In this document: piece after piece, positions 43,354 to 54,000 of the stretch
How the letters are laid out: the number at the start of each line of letters is the position of its first letter
Numbering within the stretch: position 1 is the stretch's first letter
Source of the DNA: JAAUTY01 sp964397305
GTDB lineage: Bacteria > Cyanobacteriota > Cyanobacteriia > Cyanobacteriales > Spirulinaceae
Direction: 5' to 3'
Assembly (NCBI GenBank): GCA_964397305.1
Contig: CAYNIP010000008.1
Span: 73,731-137,730, forward strand
DNA: 64,000 nucleotides
Program-made: the position numbers and the translations under genes
The notes under the pieces: generated by a model
The model's input: the letters and a program-made list of their open reading frames with translations, nothing else
The model's database searches: none
Told to the model about the DNA's origin: nothing

Positions 43354-43614
43354 GGTCCTTGCGAGGCGATCGCCCAGTGCGCTAGGCTGGAGGCCCAGCC
43401 CCCCTGGCACTCGTAGTACCGAGCCGTTCTCGGCCTCGGCTACCGTTAGAGCCTAGACCCAGGTTGATAGCGCGTATCCTGCCTGGATTTGAGTTGGGCT
43501 CATCAGTGCCAGCGCTGGGCTGACTTGCGGGGAGGTGGGTTGATTGCTCTAGAGAGTCTAGGCGCGCCGCCCTCGCTGCTGCCGCGTTGGATCGGCCCTG
43601 GGCCGACTCTGAGT

Positions 43615-44904
43615 ATGAAACAATATTGGCAACAAGCCTGGCAACGTGGGGGCCGCTGGTGGGTCCTGGCCCTGGTTCCCTTGGCGATCGCCGTGACCCT
43701 CGGCCTCCCCAGTTGGAGCCAACCACCGGTCAAGCTCCAAGTGATGATGCAGGCCCTGGAGGCCGCGCAGTGGCAGCCCCTCGAGGCAGCCTTTGAGGCC
43801 GAAAACCCGGATATTGACCTAGAAATCATCGAAGCCCCCAACGATACCAACTTGGTGGAGGATCTCTATACCTCGGCCTTCTTGCTGGGAGACTCTCCCT
43901 ACGATTTGGTCTACCTAGATATTGCCTGGGTGCCGAAATTTGCGGCGGCGGGGTGGCTGCTGGACCTGAGCGATCGCCTGTCGGACGCCGAAGCCCAGGC
44001 CTTCCTCGCTGGCGATCTCGACGGCGGACGCTACCAAGACGGCCTCTACCGGCTGCCCTTCCGGTCGGATGCCGGCATGTTGTACTACCGCACCGATATG
44101 CTGGACGCCGCCGGCCACGAGCCACCGCAAACCTTTGAGGAGCTGCTGGCGATCGCCCGAGACCTCCAAGACCAAGGGATCGCGCGCTGGGGCTACCTCT
44201 GGCAAGGTCGCCAATACGAAGGTCTGGCGGCCATGTTTGTGGAAATCCTCCAGGGTTTTGGAGCCTTCTGGGTCAACCCCGACACCTTAGAGGTGGGGCT
44301 CGATCAGCCCGAGGCGATCGCCGCCGTGGAATTCCTCCGCACGACCGTGGCCGAGGGCCTCTCCCCCCCAGGCGTCACCACCTACGCCGAAGAGGAAACG
44401 CGCCGTCTGTTCCAAAACGGGGAGACCGCCTTTCTGCGAAATTGGCCCTACGTGGCCAGCTTGGCTGCCGACTCCGAGATCGGGGGCAAATTTGCCATTC
44501 AACCGATGGTGCATCAACCCGGAGCCGCGAGCGGCGCTTGCCAAGGGGGCTGGGGCCTGGGGATTGCGGCCGACAGCCAACACCCAGAGGCGGCCTGGCG
44601 GGTGGCAGAGTTCATCAGCAGCAAGGCGGCGCAAAAGGCCTTCATTCTAGACACGGGTTATGTTCCGAGTCGGCGATCGCTCTTCAACGACCCGGAGATT
44701 GTCGCCAAATTTCCCCACTACCCCGAACTCCTGGACGTTGTGGAAAACTCAGTCCTGCGCCCCCCCATCGCCCAATACGCCCAAACCTCAGACATCCTTC
44801 AGCGCTACCTCAGCGCCGCCCTGACCGGGCGCATGACGCCGACGGCCGCCATGGAGGCGGCGGCTCGAGAGACCCGTAACCTCTTGGCGCGCAGCTCGCT
44901 GTAG
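43615..44904 (+). CDS. Sugar ABC transporter substrate-binding protein
   Basis: A 429-residue solute-binding protein of the maltose/trehalose class. The N-terminus has a hydrophobic signal segment (WWVLALVPLAIAVTLGL) without a clear lipobox cysteine. Family pieces include KLQVMMQALEAAQWQPLEAAF and SPYDLVYLDIAWVPKFAAAGWL, plus a C-terminal GLGIAADSQHPEAAWRV ligand-lobe segment. The sugar cannot be told; related cyanobacterial systems take up glucosylglycerol, trehalose or sucrose. The chosen start gives MKQYWQQAWQ. Both permease genes follow, 107 bp later. Confidence 0.87.
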   Translation: MKQYWQQAWQRGGRWWVLALVPLAIAVTLGLPSWSQPPVKLQVMMQALEAAQWQPLEAAFEAENPDIDLEIIEAPNDTNLVEDLYTSAFLLGDSPYDLVYLDIAWVPKFAAAGWLLDLSDRLSDAEAQAFLAGDLDGGRYQDGLYRLPFRSDAGMLYYRTDMLDAAGHEPPQTFEELLAIARDLQDQGIARWGYLWQGRQYEGLAAMFVEILQGFGAFWVNPDTLEVGLDQPEAIAAVEFLRTTVAEGLSPPGVTTYAEEETRRLFQNGETAFLRNWPYVASLAADSEIGGKFAIQPMVHQPGAASGACQGGWGLGIAADSQHPEAAWRVAEFISSKAAQKAFILDTGYVPSRRSLFNDPEIVAKFPHYPELLDVVENSVLRPPIAQYAQTSDILQRYLSAALTGRMTPTAAMEAAARETRNLLARSSL

Positions 44905-45011
44905 CCCTGGCCCGCCCGCCCGGAGACCGCTAACAACTCCTCCCGGCCTCCCTCCGTCGCGCTGCTCCCCTGGACCCCTGCCCTCCGAACCACTGACCCC
45001 CCCCTTGCTCC

Positions 45012-45929
45012 ATGACATCAGCACCCGACACCCTCCGACAGCGCCAAGTTCGCCGTGGCTGGCTCCTGGTCGCGCCGGCCCTCCTGATCTTGCTCCTAGT
45101 CTTCGCCTACCCGATCGGCCGCGCCTTCTGGCTGAGCTTGTTTACCGAAAACCTGGGGACACAACTCGAAGCCATCTTTTCGGGCCTCAACAACTACCAA
45201 CGCCTCCTGGGCGATGGCCGCTTCTGGCTGAGCCTCTGGAATACCACGGTCTTCACCGTCGCCAGCATCACCACCGAGCTGGTGATTGGGATGGTCTTTG
45301 CCCTAATTCTCGACCAAAGCTTCCGAGGACGCGGCCTGGTTCGCACGGCGGCCCTGGTTCCCTGGGCTCTGCCCACGGCGGTGATGGGCCTGGCCTGGGC
45401 CTGGATCTTCAACGACCAATACGGCATCGCGAACGATCTGCTGACTCGCCTAGGCCTGATTAACGAGACCATAACCTGGCTCGGCGACCCGACGCGGGCG
45501 ATGCTAGCCCTGATCGTGGCCGATGTCTGGAAGACGACCCCCTTTATCGCCATCCTGTTGCTGGCCGGCTTGCAGTCGATCCCCCAGGAACTCTACGAAG
45601 CCCATGCCATTGATGGCGCGTCTCCCTGGCAGAGCTTCTGGCAGATTTCTCTGCCCCTGATCACACCCCAGGTCGTGATCGCCCTGCTCTTTCGCTTTGC
45701 CCAGGCCTTTGGCATCTTTGACCTCGTGCAGGTGATGACCGGCGGCGGCCCGGCGGGGGCGACGGAAACGGTATCGGTCTATATCTATGCCACGGTACGG
45801 CGGTATCTGGACTTTGGGTATGGCGCGGCCTTGGTGGTTGTCACCTTTTTGCTGCTGATCCTGGCCGTGGCGATCGCCGCCTATGCCCTCTCGCGTACCC
45901 GCGTCAACCTCACTGGAGATAACCCATGA
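45012..45929 (+). CDS. Sugar ABC transporter permease, MalF-type
   Basis: A 305-residue inner-membrane permease with six helices. The binding-protein-dependent transport signature is in the EAHAIDGASPWQSFWQISLPL loop, which docks on the ATPase. N-terminal helix LLVAPALLILLLVFAYPIG is followed by the long periplasmic loop typical of MalF-type partners. It overlaps the next permease by four bases (ATGA), so the pair is translated together. No ATPase gene follows, which means a shared MsmK/UgpC-type ATPase from elsewhere is needed. Confidence 0.92.
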   Translation: MTSAPDTLRQRQVRRGWLLVAPALLILLLVFAYPIGRAFWLSLFTENLGTQLEAIFSGLNNYQRLLGDGRFWLSLWNTTVFTVASITTELVIGMVFALILDQSFRGRGLVRTAALVPWALPTAVMGLAWAWIFNDQYGIANDLLTRLGLINETITWLGDPTRAMLALIVADVWKTTPFIAILLLAGLQSIPQELYEAHAIDGASPWQSFWQISLPLITPQVVIALLFRFAQAFGIFDLVQVMTGGGPAGATETVSVYIYATVRRYLDFGYGAALVVVTFLLLILAVAIAAYALSRTRVNLTGDNP

Positions 45930-46801
45930 CTGTAGCCCCTGCTACCCAAACCCCCCCCGCCTCGAGGCCGGCCTTTCCTTGGGGGCGTCTCGCCCTCTGG
46001 GTCGGCCTGGTCGGCCTGACCTTGTTTTGCCTGGCTCCGGCCCTGTGGCAACTCTTGACCTCGGTGAAGGTGAATGAGGCGATCGCCACGATCCCCAACG
46101 TCTACCTGCCAGCTCCCCAACAACTCACCCTCAACCACTACACCAGCCTGGGCGGCCGCTTTCTCCGCTACCTCGGCAACAGCGCCCTCATCTCGTTCCT
46201 CTCGACGCTCCTCTGCCTAGCCACGGGGGCCCCGGCTGCTTATGCCCTCGCCCGCCTCCGGATTCCGGGCGAACGGATCATCTTGGCCGGGGTGCTGATC
46301 GTGAGCTTGTTTCCCTATGTACTCCTCTTTCTCGGCCTGTTGGAAGTCGTCAAGCTCCTCGGCCTCGGCAACAACTACCTTGCCCTGATCGTGCCCTATA
46401 CAGGCATCAATTTGCCCCTAACGATCCTCGTGCTGCGGAGCTTTTTCCAACAGCTCCCCAAGGACCTGGAAGATTCGGCCAAGATCGATGGCTACACCAC
46501 ACTACCCATGCTCTGGGAGATTGTGTTGCCCCTCACGATTCCAGCCCTAGTAACCACGGGAATCCTAGCCTTCATTTTCGCTTGGAATGAGTTTATCTTT
46601 GCCCTCACATTCATTACCCGTGATGCCATGAAAACCATTCCTGTCGCCGTCGCCCAAATTGGCGGTGCTTCGGTGTATGAAATTCCCTACGGGCCCATCG
46701 CCGCTGCCACCGTGGTCGGAACCATTCCTTTGATTGTGCTGGTGCTCTTTTTCCAGCGCCGCATTGTTCAAGGGATCACGGCCGGCGCAGTCAAGGGCTA
46801 G
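45926..46801 (+). CDS. Sugar ABC transporter permease, MalG-type
   Basis: A 291-residue permease, partner of the preceding one. Six helices are seen; the ATPase docking loop is EDSAKIDGYTTLPMLWEIVLP and the C-terminus ends in FFQRRIVQGITAGAVKG, a classical MalG-type ending. The first helix is ALWVGLVGLTLFCLAPALW. ATGA overlap with the upstream stop is typical of such pairs. The transported sugar follows from the binding protein and is not determined here. Confidence 0.93.
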   Translation: MTVAPATQTPPASRPAFPWGRLALWVGLVGLTLFCLAPALWQLLTSVKVNEAIATIPNVYLPAPQQLTLNHYTSLGGRFLRYLGNSALISFLSTLLCLATGAPAAYALARLRIPGERIILAGVLIVSLFPYVLLFLGLLEVVKLLGLGNNYLALIVPYTGINLPLTILVLRSFFQQLPKDLEDSAKIDGYTTLPMLWEIVLPLTIPALVTTGILAFIFAWNEFIFALTFITRDAMKTIPVAVAQIGGASVYEIPYGPIAAATVVGTIPLIVLVLFFQRRIVQGITAGAVKG

Positions 46802-46819
46802 CCCCGAGACCTTGACGGC

Positions 46820-46886
46820 GGGTGCATCTCACCTTGGAAACTCCCCGTCTCCCAAGTTTGGGAGACGGGGCCGGGGGATGAGGGCC
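46820..46886 (+). repeat. Family B repeat, partial copy B4
   Basis: Starts GGGTGCATCTCACCTTGG and includes the palindrome CCCCGTCTCCCAAGTTTGGGAGACGGGG, then GGGGGATGAGGGCC. The right end is missing. It stands between the sugar permease and ureG, in convergent orientation. Confidence 0.6.
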
Positions 46887-46946
46887 AATCAGCCTAATTG
46901 GATGGACCCTTGGCGGCAAGGCGGGCAAGCGGTCAGAGGGGGAACC

Positions 46947-47558
46947 CTAGACCCGCTGGTGGCGCACAAAGTCCACAACCGCCTCGAGACCCTGACCGGT
47001 CTTGAGGTTGGTAAAAACAAAGGGCTTTTCCCCGCGCATCTGCCGAGCATCCCGCTCCATAACCCCTAGATCGGCCCCCACGAAGGGAGCGAGGTCAATT
47101 TTGTTAATCACCAACAAATCAGATTTTGTGATTCCGGGGCCTCCCTTGCGGGGAATTTTGTCCCCGGCGGCCACATCAATGACGTAGAGGGTTAAATCCA
47201 CCAGTTCCGGGCTGAAGGTTGCCGCTAAATTGTCGCCGCCACTCTCGAGAAACACGCAGTCCAAAGGAGCGAATCGCTGCTCGAGGGCCTCAATAGCCGC
47301 GATATTCATGGAAGCGTCTTCTCGAATGGCTGTGTGAGGACAGCCGCCAGTCTCCACCCCCAGAATGCGATCGCCCGCTAAGGCCTGAGAGCGCACGAGA
47401 AACTGAGCATCTTCCTGGGTGTAGATATCGTTGGTGACGACAGCGATCGCCCACTCATCCCGCAGAGCCTTACAGAGGGAGTCGAGCAAGGCCGTTTTGC
47501 CGGACCCTACCGGGCCGGCAATCCCAACCCGGAAAGTACTCGCGGTTGGCTGGGTCAT
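46947..47558 (-). CDS. ureG: Urease accessory GTPase UreG
   Basis: A 203-residue GTPase needed to deliver nickel to apo-urease. The P-loop is GPVGSGKTALLDSL. Other conserved pieces are GCPHTAIREDASMN, VFLESGGDNLAATFSPELVD, and KSDLLVINKIDLAP with the NKxD guanine motif. I chose the ATG giving MTQPTASTFRVG; the frame opens nine codons earlier. No ureABC, D, E or F gene is in this window, so the other urease genes lie elsewhere in the genome, or the urease cluster has been split. Confidence 0.95.
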   Translation of the reverse strand: MTQPTASTFRVGIAGPVGSGKTALLDSLCKALRDEWAIAVVTNDIYTQEDAQFLVRSQALAGDRILGVETGGCPHTAIREDASMNIAAIEALEQRFAPLDCVFLESGGDNLAATFSPELVDLTLYVIDVAAGDKIPRKGGPGITKSDLLVINKIDLAPFVGADLGVMERDARQMRGEKPFVFTNLKTGQGLEAVVDFVRHQRV

Positions 47559-47619
47559 AGCGTTATTCTCTACCTCTTGGCACAACTCTCAAACCCAGCG
47601 AAGTTGCAGCTCTCACCCT

Positions 47620-47650
47620 AAAGCCCTCTCCCCAGTCGAGAGAGGGCTTT
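47620..47650. terminator. Terminator hairpin downstream of aspartase
   Basis: AAAGCCCTCTC and GAGAGGGCTTT form an 11-base-pair perfect stem around a 9-base loop. On the minus strand it lies about 100 bp after the aspartase stop codon and ends with TTT, so it probably ends that transcript. A short repeat of the family A palindrome type cannot be excluded. Confidence 0.6.
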
Positions 47651-47747
47651 CCTGCTTTCCTGCTCCCAATCTTGCCAGCAGGGGCTGAGGGATGGGGGCT
47701 GCCGCCCAGCCGTCCCACGCTTGGCTGAAATAACTATACAAACTAGG

Positions 47748-49157
47748 TCAGGCCTCCGGCAAGGCACTCATGGCGGTGAGGTCGAGCACCTCGGCCAACT
47801 CCTGCGCCGTCATCAAGCCCTTGGCCAACACGATTTGCCGGAGGGGTTGCCCCGTTGCTAGGGACTCTTGGGCAACGGCCGCAGCCTGGAGGTAGCCGAT
47901 GTGGGGATTGAGGGCCGTCACCAGGGCGAGACTGCTCTCCGCGTAGGCACGGCAGCGATCGCCCCGAGCCGTGATACCCCGCAGACAGCGATCGCCCAGG
48001 GCCGCGAGGCTATTCCCCAAGATTTCAATACTGTGGATCAAGTTGTAAGCGATCAGCGGCATCATCACATTGAGCTCCAACTGACCCGCTTGGGCCGCGA
48101 GGGCGATCGCGCTGTCGTAGCCCATGACCTGAAAGCAAACCATCGCGATCATTTCCGCCAGCACCGGGTTGTACTTGCCCGGCATGATCGAGGAGCCCGG
48201 CTGCACCGGCGGCAGTTGGATTTCCTTCAAGCCCGTCAAGGGCCCCGAGTCCATGAGCCGCAGATCGTGGGATATTTTCACCAGCTCCTGAGCCAGATTT
48301 CGCAGGGCCCCAGACACCGCCACAAAGGGAGCCATGCTCTGCATCGCCGCCATCAAGTGGGGGGCACTTGTCAGCGGTAGGTCTAGGTCCGCCGCCAGCA
48401 GAGCCGCGACCCGATGGCGGTACTGAGGATGGGTATTCAGTCCCGTCCCGGCAGCGCTGCCGCCGAGACCGAGCGCATAGAGATCAGCCTCAGCGGTTTT
48501 AAGACGGCGCAGGTGGTCGCTGAGGATGCGGGCCCAGGCCCGGAAGCCTTCCCCGAGGCGCACGGGCACGGCATCTTGTAAGTGGGTGCGTCCCGACTTG
48601 ATCGTGTCCTGAAACGCGATCGCCTTTTCATTCAGAGCCGCAATTGCTCCTTCCAGGGCCGGATAGAGCGATCGCCCCAGGGCCAGGAGGGCCCCGAGCC
48701 GGATCGCCGTCGGGATCACATCATTAGTCGATTGCCCGTAGTTCACATGGTCATTGGGGCTGAGGCGCTGGTAGTTGCCCTTGCGATCGCCGAGAATCTC
48801 CAGAGCCCGATTCGCCAGCACCTCATTCACATTCATGTGATGCGACGTGCCCGCCCCCGCCTGGTAGATGTCAACCACAAACTGATCTTGCAGCTTCCCC
48901 TGCAAAACCTCCGTCGCCGCCTGGACAATGGCCTGGCTGAGGTCCGCAGGAATGCAGCCTAGCTCCGCATTGGCGATCGCTGTCGCCCGTTTGATCCGCA
49001 CACAGGCTTCCACATAAGTCGCCAGCGGCCTCAGGCCACTGATCGGAAAATTCTCCATCGCCCGCAGGGTTTGGATACCGTAGTAGGCAGTCTCGGGGAG
49101 CTGGCGCTCCCCCATCGAATCGCGTTCAGTGCGGGTTGCGGCAGGAGGTTGGCTCAC
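47748..49157 (-). CDS. aspA: Aspartate ammonia-lyase
   Basis: A 469-residue member of the class II fumarase/aspartase superfamily. Its features fit aspartase more than fumarase: GERQLPETAYYGIQTLRAME near the N-terminus, and the signature PGSSIMPGKYNPVLAEM, where the catalytic Ser lies in the SS loop. It makes fumarate and ammonia from aspartate. I chose a GTG giving VSQPPAATRTERDSMGE because it lines up with the normal N-terminus; the frame extends farther but with unlike sequence. The gene is divergent from ycf46, with about 170 bp between start codons. Confidence 0.9.
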   Translation of the reverse strand: MSQPPAATRTERDSMGERQLPETAYYGIQTLRAMENFPISGLRPLATYVEACVRIKRATAIANAELGCIPADLSQAIVQAATEVLQGKLQDQFVVDIYQAGAGTSHHMNVNEVLANRALEILGDRKGNYQRLSPNDHVNYGQSTNDVIPTAIRLGALLALGRSLYPALEGAIAALNEKAIAFQDTIKSGRTHLQDAVPVRLGEGFRAWARILSDHLRRLKTAEADLYALGLGGSAAGTGLNTHPQYRHRVAALLAADLDLPLTSAPHLMAAMQSMAPFVAVSGALRNLAQELVKISHDLRLMDSGPLTGLKEIQLPPVQPGSSIMPGKYNPVLAEMIAMVCFQVMGYDSAIALAAQAGQLELNVMMPLIAYNLIHSIEILGNSLAALGDRCLRGITARGDRCRAYAESSLALVTALNPHIGYLQAAAVAQESLATGQPLRQIVLAKGLMTAQELAEVLDLTAMSALPEA

Positions 49158-49326
49158 GGGGGTCCAGACAAGATCACAGCAGAAATCCCAGAATACCGCG
49201 AACCGCGAACCGTCAACCGTGAGCCAGGGGGCGGATAATTGATCACACATTGACCAACCAACCCTCGAGAGCCAGCAACCCAGCACCAATTTCTCCCAAC
49301 CCCCAACCCCCAACTCCCCCCAACCC

Positions 49327-50946
49327 ATGCCCGATCCCTGCCAACCCCCCCCGCCCCACCAAGCCCTGATCGATGAACTCAGCCTCATGGTGCGGGCTCG
49401 CTACCCCCTCCTTTACCTCGTCGCTGTGGAGGAAGAGCCCGCCGAAGCCCTGATCGTCCAAGTGGCCCAGCAGGCCCTCCCCCAGCGGCAGGTGTGGAGC
49501 TGGGATCTCTCCCGGGGCTGGGCCGACAATGGCACCGATCGCAATTCACTCCTCCACGCCCTCGAGCGCATCCGGGAAGCCGTGGAGCGTGCCCCCGCGA
49601 TCATGCCCACCCTGTTTGTGCTCAAGGATCTACACTTCGTCCTCGCCCAGCCCCAGCACCCAGTCAACGCCCCGGCCGTGCGGGAGCTGAAAAACCTGGT
49701 ACGCGACCTGCGCCGCAGTCGTCACTCCCTCGTGCTCCTGAGCCACACGCTGGAAGTGCCGCCCGAGTTTGCCGAAGACGTGACCGTGATTGATTTTCCC
49801 CTGCCCGACGCGGCCGAGATCGACTACCTGATCACCGAGACGGTGCAGCCAGAAAACTTGCAGGTCCAGGGCCTCGCACGGGAACAATTGGTCAAGGCCT
49901 GTCAGGGGCTCAGCCGTGCCCGGATTCAGCGGGTCTTGGCGAAGGCCCTGGCCGCCAAGGGGGAGGTGAACGAGACAGACATCGAGCGGGTCCTAGCCGA
50001 GAAGCAGCAGGTGATTCGGCAGTCGGGGACGCTGGAGTTTTTCACCGCCCGGCAGTCCCTCAAGAGCGTGGGCGGCCTGGATAACCTGAAGCAATGGGTG
50101 CGGTTGCGGAAAGATGCCTTCACCGATGCGGCGCGGCGCTACGGGATTCCGGCCCCCAAGGGCGTGCTCCTGGTCGGCATCCAGGGCACGGGCAAGTCCC
50201 TGTCCGCCAAGACGATCGCCCATGAGTGGCGCTTGCCGCTGCTGCGGCTGGACATGGGGCGGCTGTTTGGTGGCATCGTCGGCGAGAGCGAGGGTCGGGT
50301 GCGGCGGACGATTCAGATCGCCGAGGCGATCGCCCCCTGTGTGCTCTGGATCGACGAGATCGACAAGGCCTTTGGCAACCTGACCGACGGCATCGACGGC
50401 GACTCCGGCACCTCCCGGCGCGTCTTCGGCTCCCTGATCACGTGGATGCAGGAAAAAACCAGCCCAGTCTTCATCGTCGCCACGGCCAATCATGTCAGCA
50501 TCTTGCCGGCCGAGCTGCTGCGGAAGGGCCGCTTCGATGAAATCTTCTTCCTCAACCTGCCCACGGAGAAAGAGCGCCAGGAAATCTTCAAAGTCCACCT
50601 GCGCCGCCTGCGCCCGTCGCGGTTGCGGAGCTTTGACCTAGAGCTGTTGAGCCGCCAGACCCGGGATTTCAGCGGGGCCGAGATCGAGCAGGCGATCGTC
50701 GATGCCATGCACCTGGCCTTTGCGACCACCACGGACGGCCAGCGCCGGGACTTTACCACGACGGACATTCTGCGGGCCATTGAAGAAACAGTGCCCCTGG
50801 CGGCGATCGCCCGAGACCAAATCGAGGCCCTGAAGCACTGGGCCGCCGAAGTGGGGGCCCGGGCCGCATCCAACGACAGCCAATTGTCCGAGGCCCTGCG
50901 CCACTACATGAGCCAACGTAACCTCGGAGAACTGGAAGCCGATTGA
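49327..50946 (+). CDS. ycf46: AAA-family ATPase Ycf46
   Basis: A 539-residue AAA protein widely conserved in cyanobacteria and plastids. N-terminal region 1-220 has LVRDLRRSRHSLVLLSHTLE; the AAA module from about 240 has Walker A VGIQGTGKSLSAKTIA, Walker B VLWIDEIDKAFG, sensor 1 VATANHVSILPAELL and the RKGRFDE arginine fingers. Its function is uncertain; recent work links it to inorganic-carbon uptake or stress. The start gives MPDPCQPPPPHQAL, with a 15-residue stretch before the family core. The two hybrid kinases follow on the same strand. Confidence 0.93.
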   Translation: MPDPCQPPPPHQALIDELSLMVRARYPLLYLVAVEEEPAEALIVQVAQQALPQRQVWSWDLSRGWADNGTDRNSLLHALERIREAVERAPAIMPTLFVLKDLHFVLAQPQHPVNAPAVRELKNLVRDLRRSRHSLVLLSHTLEVPPEFAEDVTVIDFPLPDAAEIDYLITETVQPENLQVQGLAREQLVKACQGLSRARIQRVLAKALAAKGEVNETDIERVLAEKQQVIRQSGTLEFFTARQSLKSVGGLDNLKQWVRLRKDAFTDAARRYGIPAPKGVLLVGIQGTGKSLSAKTIAHEWRLPLLRLDMGRLFGGIVGESEGRVRRTIQIAEAIAPCVLWIDEIDKAFGNLTDGIDGDSGTSRRVFGSLITWMQEKTSPVFIVATANHVSILPAELLRKGRFDEIFFLNLPTEKERQEIFKVHLRRLRPSRLRSFDLELLSRQTRDFSGAEIEQAIVDAMHLAFATTTDGQRRDFTTTDILRAIEETVPLAAIARDQIEALKHWAAEVGARAASNDSQLSEALRHYMSQRNLGELEAD

Positions 50947-51007
50947 AGCGAGCGGCCGCCGCGAGCCGCCGCCGCCCATTCCCCAATTCCCCCCTCCCAA
51001 CTCCCCT

Positions 51008-54000
51008 ATGAAACCCCTCCCCATCCGACTCGCCTTAACGCTGCCCTGGGTGTTGCAGGTCTTGGTCCTGGTGGGCTTGGTGGGCTCCCTGTCCTATCGC
51101 AATGGGCGGCAGGCCGTGGCGGACCTCGCCGAGGAACTGATGGCCCAGATCGGCCAGGAGGTGCATCAGGAGCTGGATCACTACTTGCAGTCAGCCCACC
51201 GGGCCACCCAGCACCATCTGGCGGCCCTGGAGTCCGGAGCCCTGACCCTGGCCGACCTCGACACCCTGCACCGCTACCTCCACCTCCAGCATCGCCAAGC
51301 TCCTGGCCTCACGGCCTTGGTTTTGGGCCGGGCTGATGGCGAGTTGCGGGTCAGCTATCGGGTCCGGCCCGAGGATTTTGGGGAGAATACCGTGTTGCGC
51401 CGGGAGGAACTGCCCTACGAGCTAGTGGTGGCCACGGCCGCTAATCCGGCTGTGGATCAACTTTATAGCGCCCAGCCCTCGGGGGAGTTGGGGCGCTTTT
51501 TAGAGGCTTTTGACAATCGGGATGTGCGCGATCGCCCCTGGTATCGCCAGGCCGCAGCCACCCGCCAACCCGGCTGGAGCGAGCCTTTTCTGATTGGCGA
51601 CTTAGATCTGCTGGCAATCGGTGCCTATAGGCCGATCCTGGAGGCCGAAAACCGCCTGCTCGGGGTCTTGGCTGTAATCGTGAGCCTCGATCAACTCAGT
51701 GACTTCTTGCGGGAACTGACTATTGGTAAAACCGGCGCGGTGTTCATTCTGGAGCTTGAGGGGTCGCTCATCGCCAACTCCACCGCCGCGCCCTCCTACT
51801 TTGTGCGTCGTGAGCCGGCCTCTGGGGAGCGGTTGTTTGTCCGTCAGTCAGCCGCTGAGATCGAAGCCCCGCTGATTCAGGCTGCCTACCGGTCCCTCAG
51901 GACCCGGTTTCCGGACTTGGCGGCGGTGGATGCGCCGCAGTGGTGGCTGTTTTCTGAACAGGGTCGCCGACAGTTTGTGAGGGTGAGCCCCTATCGAGGG
52001 GATCACGGACTCCAGTGGCTCATTGTCACCGTGATCCCCGAATCAGACTTTACCGGGCCGCTCACCGCCAAGCTCTGGCGGACCCTTGGTCTCAGCCTCG
52101 GGGCGCTGCTGGTGGCGATCGCCCTCGGGGTGTGGCTGGCGGAGCGCTGGACGCGATCGCTCCGGGCCCTCACCACCGCCGCCCAACAGATTGCCTTCGC
52201 GCAGCGTCCCGGCGGGAAGGGTCAATGGCCCTCATCCCCCTTGCCCCGCAGCCGCATCGCGGAAGTCGCCCTGCTCACGGCCGCCTTTGAGCAAATGAGC
52301 ACCGACCTCCAGGCGACCGAGCGCCTCCGCACCCACTACGCCCAGGAGCTGGAGCAGCAGGTGGCGGCCCAAACCCTCGCCCTGCGGACCAGCGAGGCGC
52401 GCTTGACCGCGGCCCAGGAGCTGGCGCGGGTGGGTCTCTGGGAGTTGGATCTGAGCACGGGGGCCGTGGTTTGGTCGGAGTCTCTTTATCGCATTTTTGA
52501 GGCAGACCCGCGGCCTATTCCTCGGCCGGACCTGACCTTGTTGCGGATTCACCCAGAGGATCAGGAGCGTGTCGAGCAGCAGACCGCTCGCCTGTTTCCC
52601 CCCGGTCATAATCCCCTAGCGGCGGGGCAGCCCTTTGACCTCGACTGTCGCATCCTTACGCAGCGGGGCCGGGTGCGCTATGTCCAGGCCCAGGGCCGGC
52701 CGATCGTGAACGAGCAGGGCGGGATTGTGCGCTTGCTGGGGGTTGTGGCGGACATCACGGAGCGCAAGCAAGCGGAGCTGGAGATCGCCCGCAGCCGTGA
52801 CCTCCTGGCGGCGATCTTCCAGGGTTCCGCCGACGCGATCTTCCTGGTGAAGGCCGAGACGCTGCGGATCGAAGCCTGTAACCAGCCGGCCGTGGCCCTG
52901 TTTGACTGTGATGATGAGGCGGAACTGCTGGGGATCGGTGGCTGGACGCTGCACCGGCAGCCCCTGACTCCCGAGGAGGTGGCGACGCTGGTGGCGGCGC
53001 TGGAGGCGGCGGGCTCCTATCAGCAGGATGTGGAGTACCAGACGCGGCGGGGGCGGAGGTTTTGGGGGAACCTGACGGCAAGACCGATCCAGGTGGCTGA
53101 CCGCCGCCTGTACTTGGCGCGGGTGACGGATATTAGCGATCGCAAGCAGGCCGAGGCCGACTTGCAGGCCGCGAAAAATGCGGCGGAAGCGGCGGATCGG
53201 GCCAAGAGTGCGTTCATTGCCAATATGCACCATGAGCTGCGATCGCCCCTCAATGCCATCCTCGGCTTCGCGGCCCTGCTCCAGCAGGAGCCCAATCTCA
53301 CCTTGAGCCAGCAGGCCCACTTGCAAACAATCCAGAGTAGCGGCACCCACCTGCTCAACATCATTCACCAAGTCCTGGATTTTGCCCGGGCCGAAGTGGG
53401 CGAGCTCCCCCTCGAGGAGCGGGACTTTGACCTCGTGGCGATGCTGCGGGAGTTGCGGGCCCTGTTCTCCCTTCAGGCCGAGGCCAAGGCCCTGGAGCTG
53501 CGGCTAGAATGGGGCGATGATCTGCCACGCTACTGGTATGGCGACGCGGTGAAGCTCCGCCAGATCGCCATCAACTTGCTCAGCAATGCCTTGAAATTTA
53601 CCGAGACGGGGGAGGTGGTGGTGTCCGTCACCGTACAACCGGGGGCTAACGAGGCGCAGCAATTGACGCTGGCGATCGCCGATACGGGCCCCGGCATCGC
53701 CCCAGAGGAGTTGCCCCTGCTCTTTACGGCCTTTAGCCAGACGGAGAGCGGCCGGCAGCAGGCCCAAGGAACAGGCCTGGGCTTGGCCCTCAGTCGCCAC
53801 TATGCCCAACGACTGGGCGGCGACCTGACGGCCACCAGTGAGCTGGGGCGCGGCACGACCTTTCGCTGCACGGTCTTGCTCCGTCCCGGCCAGGCGGAGG
53901 GCCTCCCTCCGGTCCAGTCGGTCCCGCAGCTCGCGCCCGGCCAGCCCCGCTACCGCCTCCTGGTAGTGGACGACCACGAGGTGAATCGGCGTCTCTTGAT

